A stretch of DNA of 64,000 nt, from assembly GCF_025399795.1 (NCBI RefSeq), contig NZ_JAODTZ010000008.1, positions 186,001 to 250,000 of the forward strand, in the 5' to 3' direction. A model generated the notes under the pieces. It had not been told where the DNA came from. It did no database searches and saw only the letters and a program-made list of their open reading frames with translations. Positions within the stretch are counted from its first letter, which is position 1; every line of letters begins with the position of its first letter. Shown here piece after piece: positions 1 through 9,087 of the stretch. This stretch comes from Streptomyces rhizosphaerihabitans (GTDB lineage Bacteria > Actinomycetota > Actinomycetes > Streptomycetales > Streptomycetaceae). The translations under genes were made by a program, and so were the position numbers.

Positions 1-444
1 GCGACTCGGTGCACCACAGTTCGATGCGCGCGCCGTCTCCGTGCAAGGTGCCGCAGGCGTCGGACGATGTGTACGCGGCGGCGGGCGTGTATGTGTGTCG
101 TCCGGCCGCGACGGCACGGGCCCCGGCCGGGCCCTGTGCCGTCGATCCGAAGACGGGTGGAGCGAGAGAACCTGCTTTCGCCATATTCCGCTAACGCCGC
201 TCCCCCTCCTTCAGATGTGTGGCAATCGAGTGAGCGCAAGGCGGCGGAAGTATTCACCAAAGCGGCTTTTCGTGTACCCGGGGCGATGGGTTCCCGCGTG
301 CTGACGGCTGGGCGCTGTCGGCACGACACGAGTGACGTCGGTGAGCCGGATCAGCGCTGGTGGATCCGGTGCGGACCGTGCCTCCGCGAGGCGCCCGGAG
401 CCGGGTACGCTGTAGCCGCTCCACCCGCAGTCGGGTGAGAGCGG
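1..444. other. Non-coding leader of the window, with tRNA promoter
   Basis: I see no convincing gene here; the short open frames lack ribosome-binding sites and family resemblance. A TACGCT hexamer at 406-411 lies at a suitable distance to be the -10 element of the tRNA-Ser that follows. The stretch could include the far downstream or upstream region of a gene outside the window. Confidence 0.4.
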
Positions 445-529
445 GGTGGGTTGCCCGAGCGGCCTAAGGGAACGGTCTTGAAAACCGTCGTGGCGCGAGT
501 CACCGTGGGTTCAAATCCCACACCCACCG
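445..529 (+). tRNA. tRNA-Ser (anticodon TGA)
   Basis: The acceptor arms GGTGGGT (445-451) and ACCCACC (522-528) pair, with discriminator G at 529. The anticodon loop CTTGAAA sits in an ACGGT/ACCGT stem and gives anticodon TGA, reading UCA. A long variable arm and the TTCAAAT T-loop are present, as expected for a class II serine tRNA. The 3' CCA is not encoded, which is normal in Streptomyces. Confidence 0.95.
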
Positions 530-537
530 CAGGTGAA

Positions 538-570
538 CGGCCCCTGACCGGGTGAATCGGTCGGGGGCCG
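538..570 (+). terminator. Hairpin terminator after tRNA-Ser
   Basis: A perfect 13-bp stem (arms starting CGGCCCC and ending GGGGCCG) with a 7-nt loop follows the tRNA by 8 nt. It has no T-tract, which is common for Streptomyces terminators. Confidence 0.75.
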
Positions 571-689
571 ATCTCGTGCGCGCCGGCCGCAACGGGGTTC
601 GCCTCCGCCGCCCGCGGTACGTAGCGCACCGCCGGGTGCGGCCGGCCGAGACAGCCGTACGAACGGCTGTGCCACGGCATCGGGCCGAC

Positions 690-1050
690 CGGGCGGATCG
701 AGGAGATCCGCACCGGGTCCGGCGGATCCACGGCTCGCGGCGCGTGCGTGCCGTGCTGAGACGCGAGGGCACGCGCGTGGGCCGCAAGCGGGTCGAGCGC
801 CTGATGCGGGAGGCCGATCTTGAGGGCACCGGCCCGCGCCGCACGGGCTTCACACGCCGGGACCCGAAGGCCACGCCCGCCCCGGACCCGGTCGGCAGGG
901 ACTCCATCGCACCGGCGCCGAACCGGTTGTGGGTCACCGGCCTCACGATGATCTCCACCGGCGAGGGCCCACTGCGGCTCTCCGCTGTCCGCGACGCGTT
1001 CTCCCGCCGGGTGGTGGCCCCGGTGGTACCGCCGGGCCTCGGCAAGCGGT
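690..1050 (+). pseudogene. IS3-family transposase (OrfB) relic
   Basis: Degenerate translation still shows hallmark stretches of IS3-type OrfB transposases: VGRKRVERLMREA from the pre-catalytic helix region, then APAPNRLWVTGLT, corresponding to the NRLWV-D-T motif around the first catalytic Asp (here Gly), and DAFSRRVV around the second catalytic Asp. An upstream IEEIRTGSG-like segment is in another frame, so at least one frameshift lies near 725. The C-terminal part with the catalytic Glu is missing. No OrfA and no clear terminal repeats are visible. It is a dead fragment rather than an active insertion sequence. Confidence 0.75.
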
Positions 1051-1297
1051 GGGGTGCCCCGAAGCCTGGAACGAGTTCTGTCCCACAGGACCTTCAAGGA
1101 GCGCACCGCGCTCCTTGTGCCGGGCGTTCCGATGGGAGGCCGGCACGGCTGCGGTGCCGCGGGAGCTGTCATCCGCTTCCCGCGGGTGTGCCCCGAGTCG
1201 GCCCGTGACGGCCGTGACGAAACCGAAGAAAGCAGTCCGGATCGTGACGGCGTGACGGCTGCGGCGGGCAGCACGCGCCCGGCCCTCCGTACGCGGG

Positions 1298-2578
1298 TCA
1301 GGGGCGCTCGCGGGCAGCCGGGTTGTTCAGGCAGAGCGCGATGTTCCGGACCGCCGCGGTGAGTTCCTCGATCACCCTGGCCGCCTGTTCCGCGTTGTGG
1401 AAGGCCGGGTGCCCTGCCAGCGACAGGCCCAGTTCCTGCGCCGCTTGGACGGCTGCCCCGGCTGCCCCGGCGCTCTCGGCAGGAGGGGGAGGCGAAGCGG
1501 GCGCGTACGCCTCGGCCGGGGGAGGAGACCCCGGTGCGACGGACCGGACCGGCAAGGCCGGGTTTGCCGCGGGCGCGCGGGAAACCGCGGGCGCCGGATG
1601 GTGTGCCGGCTCAGGGACGGCAGATGCCGACGGGCCGACCGGCATCGCGCCGGTCTCCGGCTCCCGCCGGTACCTGTCGAACGGGGGGTGGAAGGTGCCG
1701 GAGCCGTTGACCGGGGAGGCGTGTGCCTCCTCTTCGGGCCGGGACGGCGGAACCGGCGAGGACTGTGCGGAGTATGAGCCCTGGGAGATCTGCTGGACGT
1801 GCGGGGTCAGGTCCGGCGCGCGACGCGTCCGGGGCAGTAGGAAGTGTTCGAAACCCGGGAACGCCAAGGTGGCGGAGTGCGTGGAGGCGCGGGGGCTGTA
1901 CTGGGCCTGCCACTGCATGCGATAGCAGTCGACCTGGTCGGCGCAGGCGGTGCGGGTGTGGAAGACCGCGGTGTTCTCCCCCAGGTCCGGGTACCAGAGG
2001 TTCGGACCCGGGAATTGCACGGTTCGTCCCCGGGGCTTGATCGGCTCGGCGCACCCCATGCAGCAGCCCTCCGGCACCATGAGCGGGATGCCGCCGTTCT
2101 GCTCCGGCTGGCGGGGACCGCCTTCCCAGCGGTACTCCCCGTGGTGGCAGGGCGGCAGCTCGCCGCAGGCGCGGCAGACGGCGTAGTGCTCCGGGAGGAC
2201 CTGCCAGTCGTGGCTGGCGGGAGCGCACCAGTGCTTCGGCGTGGATCGGGGCAGGTTCTCGCTGCGCAGGACCAGGACCACCGGGCGCTTGTAGAACTCG
2301 GCGCGCTCGGGGGCCGGTTTGTCCGCTTGGTTGTTGGCCCGCCGCAGTTCGTTGGCGTGCCACCACAACTCCACGTGGTCGCCCCATGCCTTCTCATAGG
2401 ATTCCGGCCACCAGGCGCCCGTGTAATCGTTGATCTCCAGAACCCGCCAGGCCTGCCGGTCGAGTACCACGATGGAGCCGGCACGCAACCGCAGGTATGT
2501 TCCGTCGTCGCCCTCGTCCGGCCAGTCGTGCCGACCGATGTGGGTGGGTTGGCCTGGGAGCCACCTGCGAACCTGCAT
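1298..2578 (-). CDS. Hypothetical cysteine-containing protein
   Basis: This 426-residue protein belongs to no family I recognise. Its start is supported by GAGGAG seven bases upstream. The N-terminal ~240 residues look globular. They include a basic/aromatic opening and two cysteine clusters, CRACGELPPC around residue 135 and GCCMGCAEP around 173, that could form a zinc-binding knuckle. From about residue 260 to 370 the chain is Pro/Ala/Ser-rich and probably disordered, followed by a helical C-terminal tail of about 50 residues (AAQELGL...VIEELTAAVRNIALCL). The neighbouring prim-pol gene and IS relic hint at mobile-element ancestry. No function is assigned. Confidence 0.7.
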   Translation of the reverse strand: MQVRRWLPGQPTHIGRHDWPDEGDDGTYLRLRAGSIVVLDRQAWRVLEINDYTGAWWPESYEKAWGDHVELWWHANELRRANNQADKPAPERAEFYKRPVVLVLRSENLPRSTPKHWCAPASHDWQVLPEHYAVCRACGELPPCHHGEYRWEGGPRQPEQNGGIPLMVPEGCCMGCAEPIKPRGRTVQFPGPNLWYPDLGENTAVFHTRTACADQVDCYRMQWQAQYSPRASTHSATLAFPGFEHFLLPRTRRAPDLTPHVQQISQGSYSAQSSPVPPSRPEEEAHASPVNGSGTFHPPFDRYRREPETGAMPVGPSASAVPEPAHHPAPAVSRAPAANPALPVRSVAPGSPPPAEAYAPASPPPPAESAGAAGAAVQAAQELGLSLAGHPAFHNAEQAARVIEELTAAVRNIALCLNNPAARERP

Positions 2579-3071
2579 GCCACGCTCCTCGGCAGGGAAA
2601 CTTCAAAGTTTCAAATGGGGCAGTTGGCCACATTCTGAACAATCAAGGCGTTTGCTTCGGTGTAGACACGCACACGCTGTTGACCCATGAGGACCGGAAA
2701 CGCGTTTCGTGTCCCCACTTCCTTCCGGAAACGCCGTTGTACCGGGCATTTTCGCCACTCGGGCCGTCACCGGACCAGGCCCTCTGCAGGCCCGGGCCAG
2801 TGACCCCATACCCGGCCGTCAGGTCCCGACGCTCACCCGTACGTGTGATGAAACCTGGTTTGCGTCACCCCGTACGTGTGCATCGTCCCGCAGGCCCGTC
2901 ACCGACCGCCGCGCGTCGGGGGATGAGCGCGCCGGCGGATGCGCGGACCGGTGAGGGCGGCGGCGGGGCGGCGACCCGGCCGTCGCCCGCGCCGCCCGGA
3001 GCGGTCACCGGCTCATCGGGGCCGTCACCCGTGTCACCTGTCGCCCGGCGATGCGGACGGCGGCGTCGCCC
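2579..3071. other. Intergenic stretch of about 490 bp
   Basis: No gene is supported. A CCCGTACGTGTG motif occurs twice (around 2836 and 2870), and short GC-rich inverted segments are present. The promoter of the leftward gene 1298-2578 should lie near 2590-2650, where base composition drops (TTTCAAA, ACATTC, CAATCAAGG). Confidence 0.4.
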
Positions 3072-3953
3072 TCAGTGCTGCCGGGGTGAAGGAGCCGTCA
3101 TCCGTGCCGCGGAGGCGATCGTCGAGCGGGCTTCTCGTTCGGTCAGGCCCGTGCGTACGGCGGCCTGGACGAGCGGGGTGATCAGCTGGGGGCCGATGCC
3201 GTTCTCGTAGGCGCGGCAGGCGGCCCAGAAGAGGCGGGTGTTGCGCTGGCCCTCGTGCGCGGCGAGGACGAACTGGACCAGCCCCTGGCCCTGCCGGTCG
3301 GTCGCGGAGGGCGTGGGGTGGTGCGTGCGGGGCGCGGGCGGCGGCAGGAGAAGGCGCAGGAGTTCGGGCGGGCAGGCCGCGGGTGCGAGCCGGGCGGTGC
3401 CGGGGGCCGTCTCGTACACGCCGTGTTCGGTGCGTGAGCCGGGGCCGACGAGGTAGCCGCCGGCGCCGCGGATGTCGATGCCGGGGGCGAGCCGGCCGGC
3501 GGAGTTGGGGACGACGACGTCCGGTGGTCCGCTCAGCCACAGGTGGCGGCCGCCGCTGGGGGTCAGGACGACGACCGTGTCCGGGATCGTGAAGAGATGG
3601 CGCAGCGCCAGTTCGCGCAGGGCGGTCGAGGAGTCCGTATCGGATTTGGTGTCGAGGTCGACGCCGATGAGGTGGTGCGGGTGCAGTCCGCAGGCGATGC
3701 CGTAGCCGGTGGCCCAGGGGGCGGCGGCGAACAGTTCGCGAATGCGCCGGGGCTCGGTCGAGGCGTCGTACACGCCGTGCCCGAAGCGGCCGCATTCGCC
3801 GTGGCAGGGGAGGGGATCGGGGTCGTCGCGGTGGGGGGAGCGCAGGGCCGGGAGCTTCGTACGGGACAGCGGGATCACCGCCAGCCCGCGTTCGGCTGCG
3901 GACAGGGCGTGGGCCAGGGCCAGAGTGGTGGCCCGCCGGTCGGTGGTGGCCAT
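3072..3953 (-). CDS. Bifunctional DNA primase/polymerase (Prim-Pol domain) protein
   Basis: The 293 residues match the Prim-Pol fold of archaeo-eukaryotic-type primases. The catalytic pair is in GVDLD (D99 and D101). The nucleotide-binding His is in SGGRHLW (H137), and the GIDIRGAGGYLVGPGS segment is typical. A CHGEC pair near residue 50 may bind metal. The C-terminal ~80 residues are a helical module often seen after this domain. Such proteins usually replicate plasmids or AICEs, but no integrase or transfer gene is adjacent, so this may be a chromosomal remnant. The start is imperfect because GGAGG lies only one base before the ATG. A second, better-contextualised prim-pol gene occurs at 22802-23716. 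Confidence 0.8.
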   Translation of the reverse strand: MATTDRRATTLALAHALSAAERGLAVIPLSRTKLPALRSPHRDDPDPLPCHGECGRFGHGVYDASTEPRRIRELFAAAPWATGYGIACGLHPHHLIGVDLDTKSDTDSSTALRELALRHLFTIPDTVVVLTPSGGRHLWLSGPPDVVVPNSAGRLAPGIDIRGAGGYLVGPGSRTEHGVYETAPGTARLAPAACPPELLRLLLPPPAPRTHHPTPSATDRQGQGLVQFVLAAHEGQRNTRLFWAACRAYENGIGPQLITPLVQAAVRTGLTEREARSTIASAARMTAPSPRQH

Positions 3954-4324
3954 GCCTCCATGTTCGTACGGGTGTTCGAAAAAGGGAAGGGCTCTCCGGG
4001 GGTGCGAGGGTGCCGAGCGGGTGATGGGCGAGATCGGCCGAAAATGTGCCGGAACGCTTCAGCTGTTGCGGCGCTTGGGGTTGAGCGGTCGGCGGGCGGC
4101 TGAGCAGGGGCTTTGTCGGTGTGAAGGTGGTTTATCGACATGTCCTCACGCTTGAGGGGGAATCGCGGCTTCCAGGGTGGTTTGTGGTGATGCGGTGGGC
4201 AACTCTGGACTCGCGACGTCGTGGACAACGCCGAGGTGGCCGGCCAACCGCCTCGGAACAAGCCGCATTTCCCGTGCGTCCCGGCTCACCGCCGGTGCGT
4301 ACAACCGGTTCTGGAGGAATTCAC
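3954..4324. other. Intergenic stretch of about 370 bp
   Basis: This is the divergent spacer between the prim-pol gene and the secreted-protein gene. Nothing coding is supported. The GGAGGA ribosome-binding site of the downstream gene is at about 4312-4317. Confidence 0.4.
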
Positions 4325-4636
4325 ATGGCAAGCATCCGTAGCGCTCGTGTCCTCGCCGCCGTCGCGGCCCTGCCTCTGACGGTCGCCCTCTTCTCCGGAG
4401 TCGCGGCAGCCGACAACGGCTCCTTCGCGGACACCGGATCGAACGCGGGAGTGGCGACCGTCAGCGGCAGTGGGGTCGGACACGACAACAGCGGCAACTC
4501 CTCCACCGCTCAACAGCAGGCGGTCGGCTCAGGGGCCTCGAATCAGAGCAATACCGCCCAGGTGACGGGTTCCGCGTTCACGGCCGTCGACCAAGGCGAC
4601 AAGAACGTCCTCGTCAACTTCGTCAAGCTCTGGTGA
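4325..4636 (+). CDS. Small secreted Asn/Ser/Gly-rich protein
   Basis: This 103-residue precursor has a classical signal peptide ending in AAA before Asp30. The mature part of about 74 residues is rich in Asn, Ser, Gly, Gln and Thr, with near-repeats such as GSGVGHDNSGN, STAQQQAVGSGASNQSN and TAQVTGSAFTAVDQ, and ends NFVKLW. GGAGGA lies eight bases before the ATG; longer upstream readings have no such site. It has no cysteines and lacks the chaplin and rodlin signatures. The spaced Q/N/G pattern recalls surface amyloid-type repeats such as curlins, but this is only a resemblance. It appears monocistronic. Confidence 0.8.
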   Translation: MASIRSARVLAAVAALPLTVALFSGVAAADNGSFADTGSNAGVATVSGSGVGHDNSGNSSTAQQQAVGSGASNQSNTAQVTGSAFTAVDQGDKNVLVNFVKLW

Positions 4637-4951
4637 GCCGGGGGCCGGTGCGCTTCCGTCGGCCCGGGGTCATCTGCGTGGGGTAGCGCTCTGTTGGGTT
4701 TCACAACGTCTGCGCGACGGTGCTTCGGCCCCGTCGCGCCGACGCGTTCGGGGGCGTCGGGCCGATCCGGTCAGGGGTGTCGCGCGCGGGGTGCTGTGAG
4801 CAGAAGGTGTCGGCGGGGCGGGTGTCGGAGGGGTGGCCGGGACCGGTTGCGCGCGGGCGGTTCGGGGTGGTGCCCGTGACCTTGACAGGCAACGGTATCT
4901 GACGGACAGTCAGAAAACCTTGTTCGTACGAGGTCCGGGAGGGCCGCCGCC
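4637..4951. other. Intergenic region upstream of the igr-like operon
   Basis: No gene is supported. The region carries a TTGACA promoter-like hexamer and a palindrome near its end (separate entry), as expected for the control region of the operon starting at 4952. Confidence 0.5.
4882..4914 (+). promoter_or_regulatory. Candidate promoter/operator of the acyl-CoA operon
   Basis: A perfect -35-like TTGACA (4882-4887) is followed by the inverted repeat TCTGAC-GGACA-GTCAGA (4898-4914). A palindrome overlapping the spacer or -10 region, just ahead of fatty-acid/steroid-type genes, is typical of a TetR-family repressor site. The regulator is not identified. Confidence 0.5.
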
Positions 4952-6154
4952 GTGCACCTCGCCCCCACCGAGCGCCAGCAGAGGCTGCGTGCCGAGCTCC
5001 GCACGTACTTCCGGGATCTGATGCCGGACGGGCCACCGCCCGCCGACGACCCCGCACGACAGCGGGCACTGCTGCGCCGCATCGGCGCCGACGGTCTGCT
5101 CGGGCTCGGCTGGCCGGTCGAGTACGGGGGGCAGGGGCGCGGAGCGGACGAGCAGTTCGTCTTCTTCGACGAGGCCTACCGGGCCGGTGCGCCCATCTCC
5201 ATGGTCACGCTGAACACCGTCGGACCGACCCTCATGCGATACGGCAGCGATGAGCAGAAGGACTCCTTCCTGCCGCGCATCCTGAGCGGGGACCTCGTCT
5301 TCGCCATCGGGTACTCGGAACCGTCGGCCGGTACGGACCTCGCCTCGCTGCGGACCCGCGCCGTCCGGGAGGCCGCGGCCGGGGGGAGCACGGGTCCGGC
5401 CGGTGCCGAGGGCGGGCACTGGCGGATCGACGGGCAGAAGATCTTCACGTCCAACGCCCAGAACGCCGACTGGATCTGGCTCGCCTGCCGGACCGATCCG
5501 GACGCGCCGAAACACCGGGGCATCTCGATCCTGCTCGTCCCCACCGACGCTCCCGGTTTCTCGTGGACACCGATCGAGACGGTGGGCGGCCAGACCACCA
5601 CGGCGACCTACTACGACGGGATCCGTGTCCCGGCCGGAAACCTGGTCGGCGAGGAGAACGGCGGCTGGGGACTCATCACCAGCCAGCTCAACCACGAGCG
5701 GGTGGCCCTCGCCGCGATCGGTATGCAGGCCGAGGACTTCTACGCGGCCGCGCTGGAGGCGGCCCGTACACCCGACCCGGTGACCGGGCGGCGCAGGGTC
5801 GACGAGCCGTGGGTGCGTTTCCAGCTCGCCGAAGTGCATGCCCGGCTCGCGGCATCCCGCCTGCTCAACTGGCGTCTGGTGGGAGATGCGGGAGCCTGCG
5901 GGCCCGCCCCCGGAGACGCCAGCGGAGTGAAGGTCATGGGAACCGAATCCGCGGTCGCGGTGTACCGGATGTGCCAGCACATCGTGGGAACGGACGTGCT
6001 GGTCCGCTCCGGTTCACCGGGGGCGTTCGGGGGCGGCGAGCTGGAGCGGATGAACAGGGCGGCGCAGATCAACACCTTCGGGGGCGGGGTGAGCGAGGTG
6101 CAGCGGGAGATCGTCGCGACGATGCGGCTCGGCATGAGGAGGGGGCGGCGGTGA
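4952..6154 (+). CDS. Acyl-CoA dehydrogenase, ChsE2/FadE29-like subunit
   Basis: This 400-residue flavoprotein introduces the alpha,beta double bond into an acyl-CoA thioester. It has the acyl-CoA dehydrogenase signature [13 protein letters not shown] and the NGGWGL and NTFGGG(V) segments near the C-terminus. It is first in a run of five coupled genes whose content mirrors the Mycobacterium igr operon, where FadE28-FadE29 form an alpha2beta2 enzyme acting on the C3 side chain of steroid CoA esters. The better conserved full-length subunit here corresponds to FadE29. The GTG start is preceded by GGGAGGG, and the stop overlaps the next start (GTGA). The natural substrate cannot be deduced from sequence; a steroid- or terpenoid-type acyl-CoA is the inference from context. 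Confidence 0.88.
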   Translation: MHLAPTERQQRLRAELRTYFRDLMPDGPPPADDPARQRALLRRIGADGLLGLGWPVEYGGQGRGADEQFVFFDEAYRAGAPISMVTLNTVGPTLMRYGSDEQKDSFLPRILSGDLVFAIGYSEPSAGTDLASLRTRAVREAAAGGSTGPAGAEGGHWRIDGQKIFTSNAQNADWIWLACRTDPDAPKHRGISILLVPTDAPGFSWTPIETVGGQTTTATYYDGIRVPAGNLVGEENGGWGLITSQLNHERVALAAIGMQAEDFYAAALEAARTPDPVTGRRRVDEPWVRFQLAEVHARLAASRLLNWRLVGDAGACGPAPGDASGVKVMGTESAVAVYRMCQHIVGTDVLVRSGSPGAFGGGELERMNRAAQINTFGGGVSEVQREIVATMRLGMRRGRR

Positions 6155-7353
6155 GCGGCCGGGGAGCGGGCGGCGAGGGCGGCGTGGGCGGCGTGGGCTT
6201 CGCGGCGGGTGACGGGCCCGTGCCCGAGGACCTCGTGCCTGACGGCGGCGTGCGCGACGGGGGCGAGGACGTCGAGGCGGGTGACGGCGGTGTGCCTGAC
6301 GGCGCTGTACCCGAGGACCTCGTGCCTGACGGCGGCGTGTGCGACGGGGGCGACCTGGCGGTGCGTCTGAAGGGGTACGAGGGACGCGCGGCCACCGTCG
6401 GGGGCGTCGGCAAGGACCCGGTCAACGCGCCGATGATCCGGCACTGGTGCGAGGCGATGGGAGACACCAGTCCCGCGTACGACGGGCCGGACGCCGTGGC
6501 CCCGCCCACCATGCTCCAGGCATGGACGATGGGCGGCCTCGGCGGGCACCCCGGCCGTGCCGGGGCGTACGACGAGCTGCTCCGGCTGCTCGACGGCGCG
6601 GGATACACCTCGGTGGTCGCCACCGACTGCGAGCAGGAGTATCTGCGCCCGCTGCGCCCCGGGGACGAGATCACCTTCGACGCGGTGATCGAGTCGGTCT
6701 CGGACCGCAAGACGACCAAGCTGGGCACGGGGTACTTCCTCACGACGCGGATGGACATCCGGGCGGGGGGTGAACTCGCCGGGACGCACAGGTTCCGCAT
6801 CCTCAAGTACGTTCCGGCGCACCGGAATCCGAAAGGCCCGACGGGGGCGAAGAGCGGGCCCTCGCGCCCGCGCCCGGTGATCAACCGGGACAACGCCGGG
6901 TTCTGGGAGGGCGTCGAGCGGCACCGGCTGCTGATCCAGCGCTGCACGGCGTGCGGGACGCTGAGATTCCCGTGGCTGCCTGGGTGCGGCGCGTGCGGCT
7001 GCCTGGACTGGGACACCGTCGAGTCGGGCGGTGAGGGGACCGTCTATTCGTACGTCGTCATGCATCATCCGCCGTTCCCGGCCTTCGACCCTCCCTACGC
7101 CGTCGCACTGATCGAGCTCACCGAAGGCGTGCGGATCGTGAGCAACGTGGTGGGCGTGCCGCACGACAAGGTGCGGATCGGGATGCCCGTGCGGCTCGAA
7201 TTCCAGCGGTACGACGAGGAGTTGGAGTTGCCGGTCTTCAGGGCCGAGGGCGACCCCGGCGGCGACGACCCCGGCCGCTCGGCCGCGCGACCGCGCGACG
7301 GTTCCGTCCGCCCGGCCGCCTCTTCCGCCGGTCGCCCGGGTGAGGGGAGCTGA
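6151..7353 (+). CDS. MaoC-like/DUF35 two-domain protein, ChsH2-like
   Basis: The GTG start overlaps the previous stop. The 400-residue chain has an odd Gly/Asp/Val-rich extension (residues ~1-70) containing two copies of the motif [11 protein letters not shown] hot-dog MaoC-type hydratase domain (~75-225) follows, then a DUF35 module (~245-375) with a rubredoxin-like zinc ribbon, CTACG...CGACG, and an OB-fold. ChsH2 of Mycobacterium has the same order: its N-terminal domain pairs with ChsH1 as an enoyl-CoA hydratase, and its DUF35 part docks the aldolase Ltp2. The neighbours here are exactly those partners. Homologues normally begin close to the MaoC domain, so the first ~70 residues are an unusual addition. 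Confidence 0.88.
   Translation: MSGRGAGGEGGVGGVGFAAGDGPVPEDLVPDGGVRDGGEDVEAGDGGVPDGAVPEDLVPDGGVCDGGDLAVRLKGYEGRAATVGGVGKDPVNAPMIRHWCEAMGDTSPAYDGPDAVAPPTMLQAWTMGGLGGHPGRAGAYDELLRLLDGAGYTSVVATDCEQEYLRPLRPGDEITFDAVIESVSDRKTTKLGTGYFLTTRMDIRAGGELAGTHRFRILKYVPAHRNPKGPTGAKSGPSRPRPVINRDNAGFWEGVERHRLLIQRCTACGTLRFPWLPGCGACGCLDWDTVESGGEGTVYSYVVMHHPPFPAFDPPYAVALIELTEGVRIVSNVVGVPHDKVRIGMPVRLEFQRYDEELELPVFRAEGDPGGDDPGRSAARPRDGSVRPAASSAGRPGEGS
6220..6354 (+). repeat. In-frame tandem duplication inside the ChsH2-like gene
   Basis: Two ~48-bp copies, 6220-6267 and 6307-6354, are 87 bp (29 codons) apart and nearly identical. They encode the repeated [10 protein letters not shown] segments of the N-terminal extension. 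Confidence 0.85.
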
Positions 7354-7354
7354 C

Positions 7355-8632
7355 ATGGACTTCACGCCCACCGAGGAACAGGCGGCCGCCCGGGACCTGG
7401 CCGCGCGGATCTTCGGCGATCTCTCGACCCACGAGCGGCTCACCGCGGCCGGGACGGGCAGTGACGCCGGACTGTGGAAGGAGTTGTGCGCCGCCGGGCT
7501 GGTGGCGGCGGTCGAGGACATCGGGCTCCTCGGTCTCGTCCTGCTGCTGGAGGAGCAGGGGCGCACCACGGCGCAGGTGCCGTTCGCGTCGAGCTGCGTG
7601 TACGGACTGCTCGCGGTGGCGGCACACGGTTCGCCCGAGCAGCGCGAGCGGCTGCTGCCGGGGATCGCCGACGGGACGGTGGTGGTGGTCGGCGCGATAT
7701 CGGGCCCGGGCTCCGGCTCGGGCCTCCGCTCGGGTTCCGGCTCCGCCTCCGGCTCCGGTTCCGGGTCGGACTCTGCGCCGGGACCCGCCTCCGGCCCCGC
7801 CTCCGGCTCCGGTTCCGGGTCGGACTCTGCGCCGGGACCCGCCTCCGGCGCGATATCCGGCTCGGGCGCCGTCCCCGGCTCCGGCTCCGCCTCCACGTCG
7901 GGCCCCGGCTCAGGCTCGGGCTCCGCTTCCGGACCCGTGCGGGCGCAGGCCCCGGTGACGCGGGAGTCGGTGCCCGGGGCGCTGACCGGGGTCGTCCCCG
8001 TCGTGCCCTGGCTGCGCGACGCCACCCATGTGCTCGTGGCCGACGACCGGCGCCGGCTCTGGCTGGTGCGCACCGCGGAGGCGGCGGTGAGCGAGCCGGT
8101 CGAGCTGACGGCGCCCTGGGCGGCTGGGCGCCTGACGCTGGACGGGACGCCGGGCGAGGCACTCGGCACCGCTGGGGCCTACGACGACCTGCTGGCCACC
8201 GCCCGTACCGCCTTCGCCGGACTCCAGGCCGGGGTGTGTGCGGGGTCGCTTGCGCGGGCGGTGGAGCATACGAACGCGCGCGAGCAGTTCGGGCGGCCGC
8301 TCGCAGCCAAGCAGGGCGTCCAACTGCGGGCCGCCGACGCGTACATGGACACCGAGGCGATCCGGGTGACGGCGTACGAGGCGGCATGGCGACGCGACCA
8401 GGGGCTGCCCTGGGCGACGCACGCCCTGACGGCTGCCTGGTGGGCGTCCGAGGCCGGGCAGCGGGTGGTGCACACGGGCCAGCATCTGCACGGCGGGGCG
8501 GGCGCCGACCTCGAACACCCCGTGCACCGGCACTTCCTGTGGGGCCGGCAGCTGGACGCGTATCTGGGATGCGGGGGCGAAGTACTGCAGGAGTTGGGGG
8601 AGTTGATCGCGAACCGGGAGGTGGAGACATGA
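7355..8632 (+). CDS. Acyl-CoA dehydrogenase, ChsE1/FadE28-like subunit
   Basis: This 425-residue protein starts one base after the previous stop, with GAGGGGAGC upstream. Its N-terminus (MDFTPTEEQ) and the C-terminal helical domain with [12 protein letters not shown] and [13 protein letters not shown] are typical of acyl-CoA dehydrogenases. It matches the divergent FadE28-type partner that forms a heteromer with the FadE29-type subunit. Residues ~112-199 are an extreme Ser/Gly/Ala/Pro insert, including two 18-residue repeats, placed between the N-terminal helical domain and the beta-domain. Without the insert the length would be near the ~340 residues of FadE28. The insert is in frame with intact flanks, so the gene looks functional. 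Confidence 0.87.
   Translation: MDFTPTEEQAAARDLAARIFGDLSTHERLTAAGTGSDAGLWKELCAAGLVAAVEDIGLLGLVLLLEEQGRTTAQVPFASSCVYGLLAVAAHGSPEQRERLLPGIADGTVVVVGAISGPGSGSGLRSGSGSASGSGSGSDSAPGPASGPASGSGSGSDSAPGPASGAISGSGAVPGSGSASTSGPGSGSGSASGPVRAQAPVTRESVPGALTGVVPVVPWLRDATHVLVADDRRRLWLVRTAEAAVSEPVELTAPWAAGRLTLDGTPGEALGTAGAYDDLLATARTAFAGLQAGVCAGSLARAVEHTNAREQFGRPLAAKQGVQLRAADAYMDTEAIRVTAYEAAWRRDQGLPWATHALTAAWWASEAGQRVVHTGQHLHGGAGADLEHPVHRHFLWGRQLDAYLGCGGEVLQELGELIANREVET
7691..7950 (+). repeat. Ser/Gly low-complexity expansion with 54-bp repeats
   Basis: Within the ChsE1-like gene, GGCTCCGG-type hexamers are reiterated. A 54-bp unit, starting about 7748 and again at 7802, is repeated almost exactly and encodes an 18-residue period. 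The reverse strand consequently reads as Pro/Glu-rich open frames, which are shadows. Confidence 0.85.
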
Positions 8633-9087
8633 GGGTGGGCGACGTACTGCCGCCGCTGGAGATCGAGATCACCCGCACACTGATCGTCGCCGGGGCGATC
8701 GCCTCACGGGACTACCAGGACGTGCATCACGACGCGGATCTGGCCAGGGCGAAGGGCTCGCCGGACATCTTCATGAACATCCTGACGACCAACGGCCTGG
8801 TCGGGCGCTACGTGACCGACCACTTCGGCCCGGCCGCCGTGCTGCGCAAGGTGGCGATACGGCTGGGCGCCCCCAACCACCCTGGAGACACCATGGTGTT
8901 GACCGGTGCGATCGAGGAGGTCGACGGCGGCACGGCCGTGGTGAGGATCCTCGGCGCCAACGGCATCGGCCGGCACGTCACGGGCACGGTGACGGTGACG
9001 CTCCCGACTCCGGAAGCGGTGCCCGCTTCTCCTCCCGTCACCGTCACCGTCCCCGTCGCCGCGCCGTCCGAAGGCGGTGTCGCATGA
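8629..9087 (+). CDS. MaoC-like enoyl-CoA hydratase, ChsH1-like
   Basis: This 152-residue single hot-dog protein starts in an ATGA overlap with the previous gene. The segment SRDYQDVHHD (D28, D31, H33, H34) matches the catalytic Asp/His dyad of ChsH1, and the following KGSPDIFMN matches the acyl-binding helix. It should pair with the ChsH2-like protein at 6151-7353 to hydrate the enoyl-CoA made by the dehydrogenase pair. The last ~25 residues are Thr/Pro/Val-rich and look dispensable. In Mycobacterium the two hydratase genes are adjacent; here the ChsE1-like gene is interposed. Confidence 0.88.
   Translation: MRVGDVLPPLEIEITRTLIVAGAIASRDYQDVHHDADLARAKGSPDIFMNILTTNGLVGRYVTDHFGPAAVLRKVAIRLGAPNHPGDTMVLTGAIEEVDGGTAVVRILGANGIGRHVTGTVTVTLPTPEAVPASPPVTVTVPVAAPSEGGVA

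Noticed and set aside
5740..8169. 809-residue open frame on the minus strand
   Set aside because: It is antisense to three well-supported genes; its Glu/Pro repeats are the complement of the Ser/Gly expansion, and it has no family resemblance.
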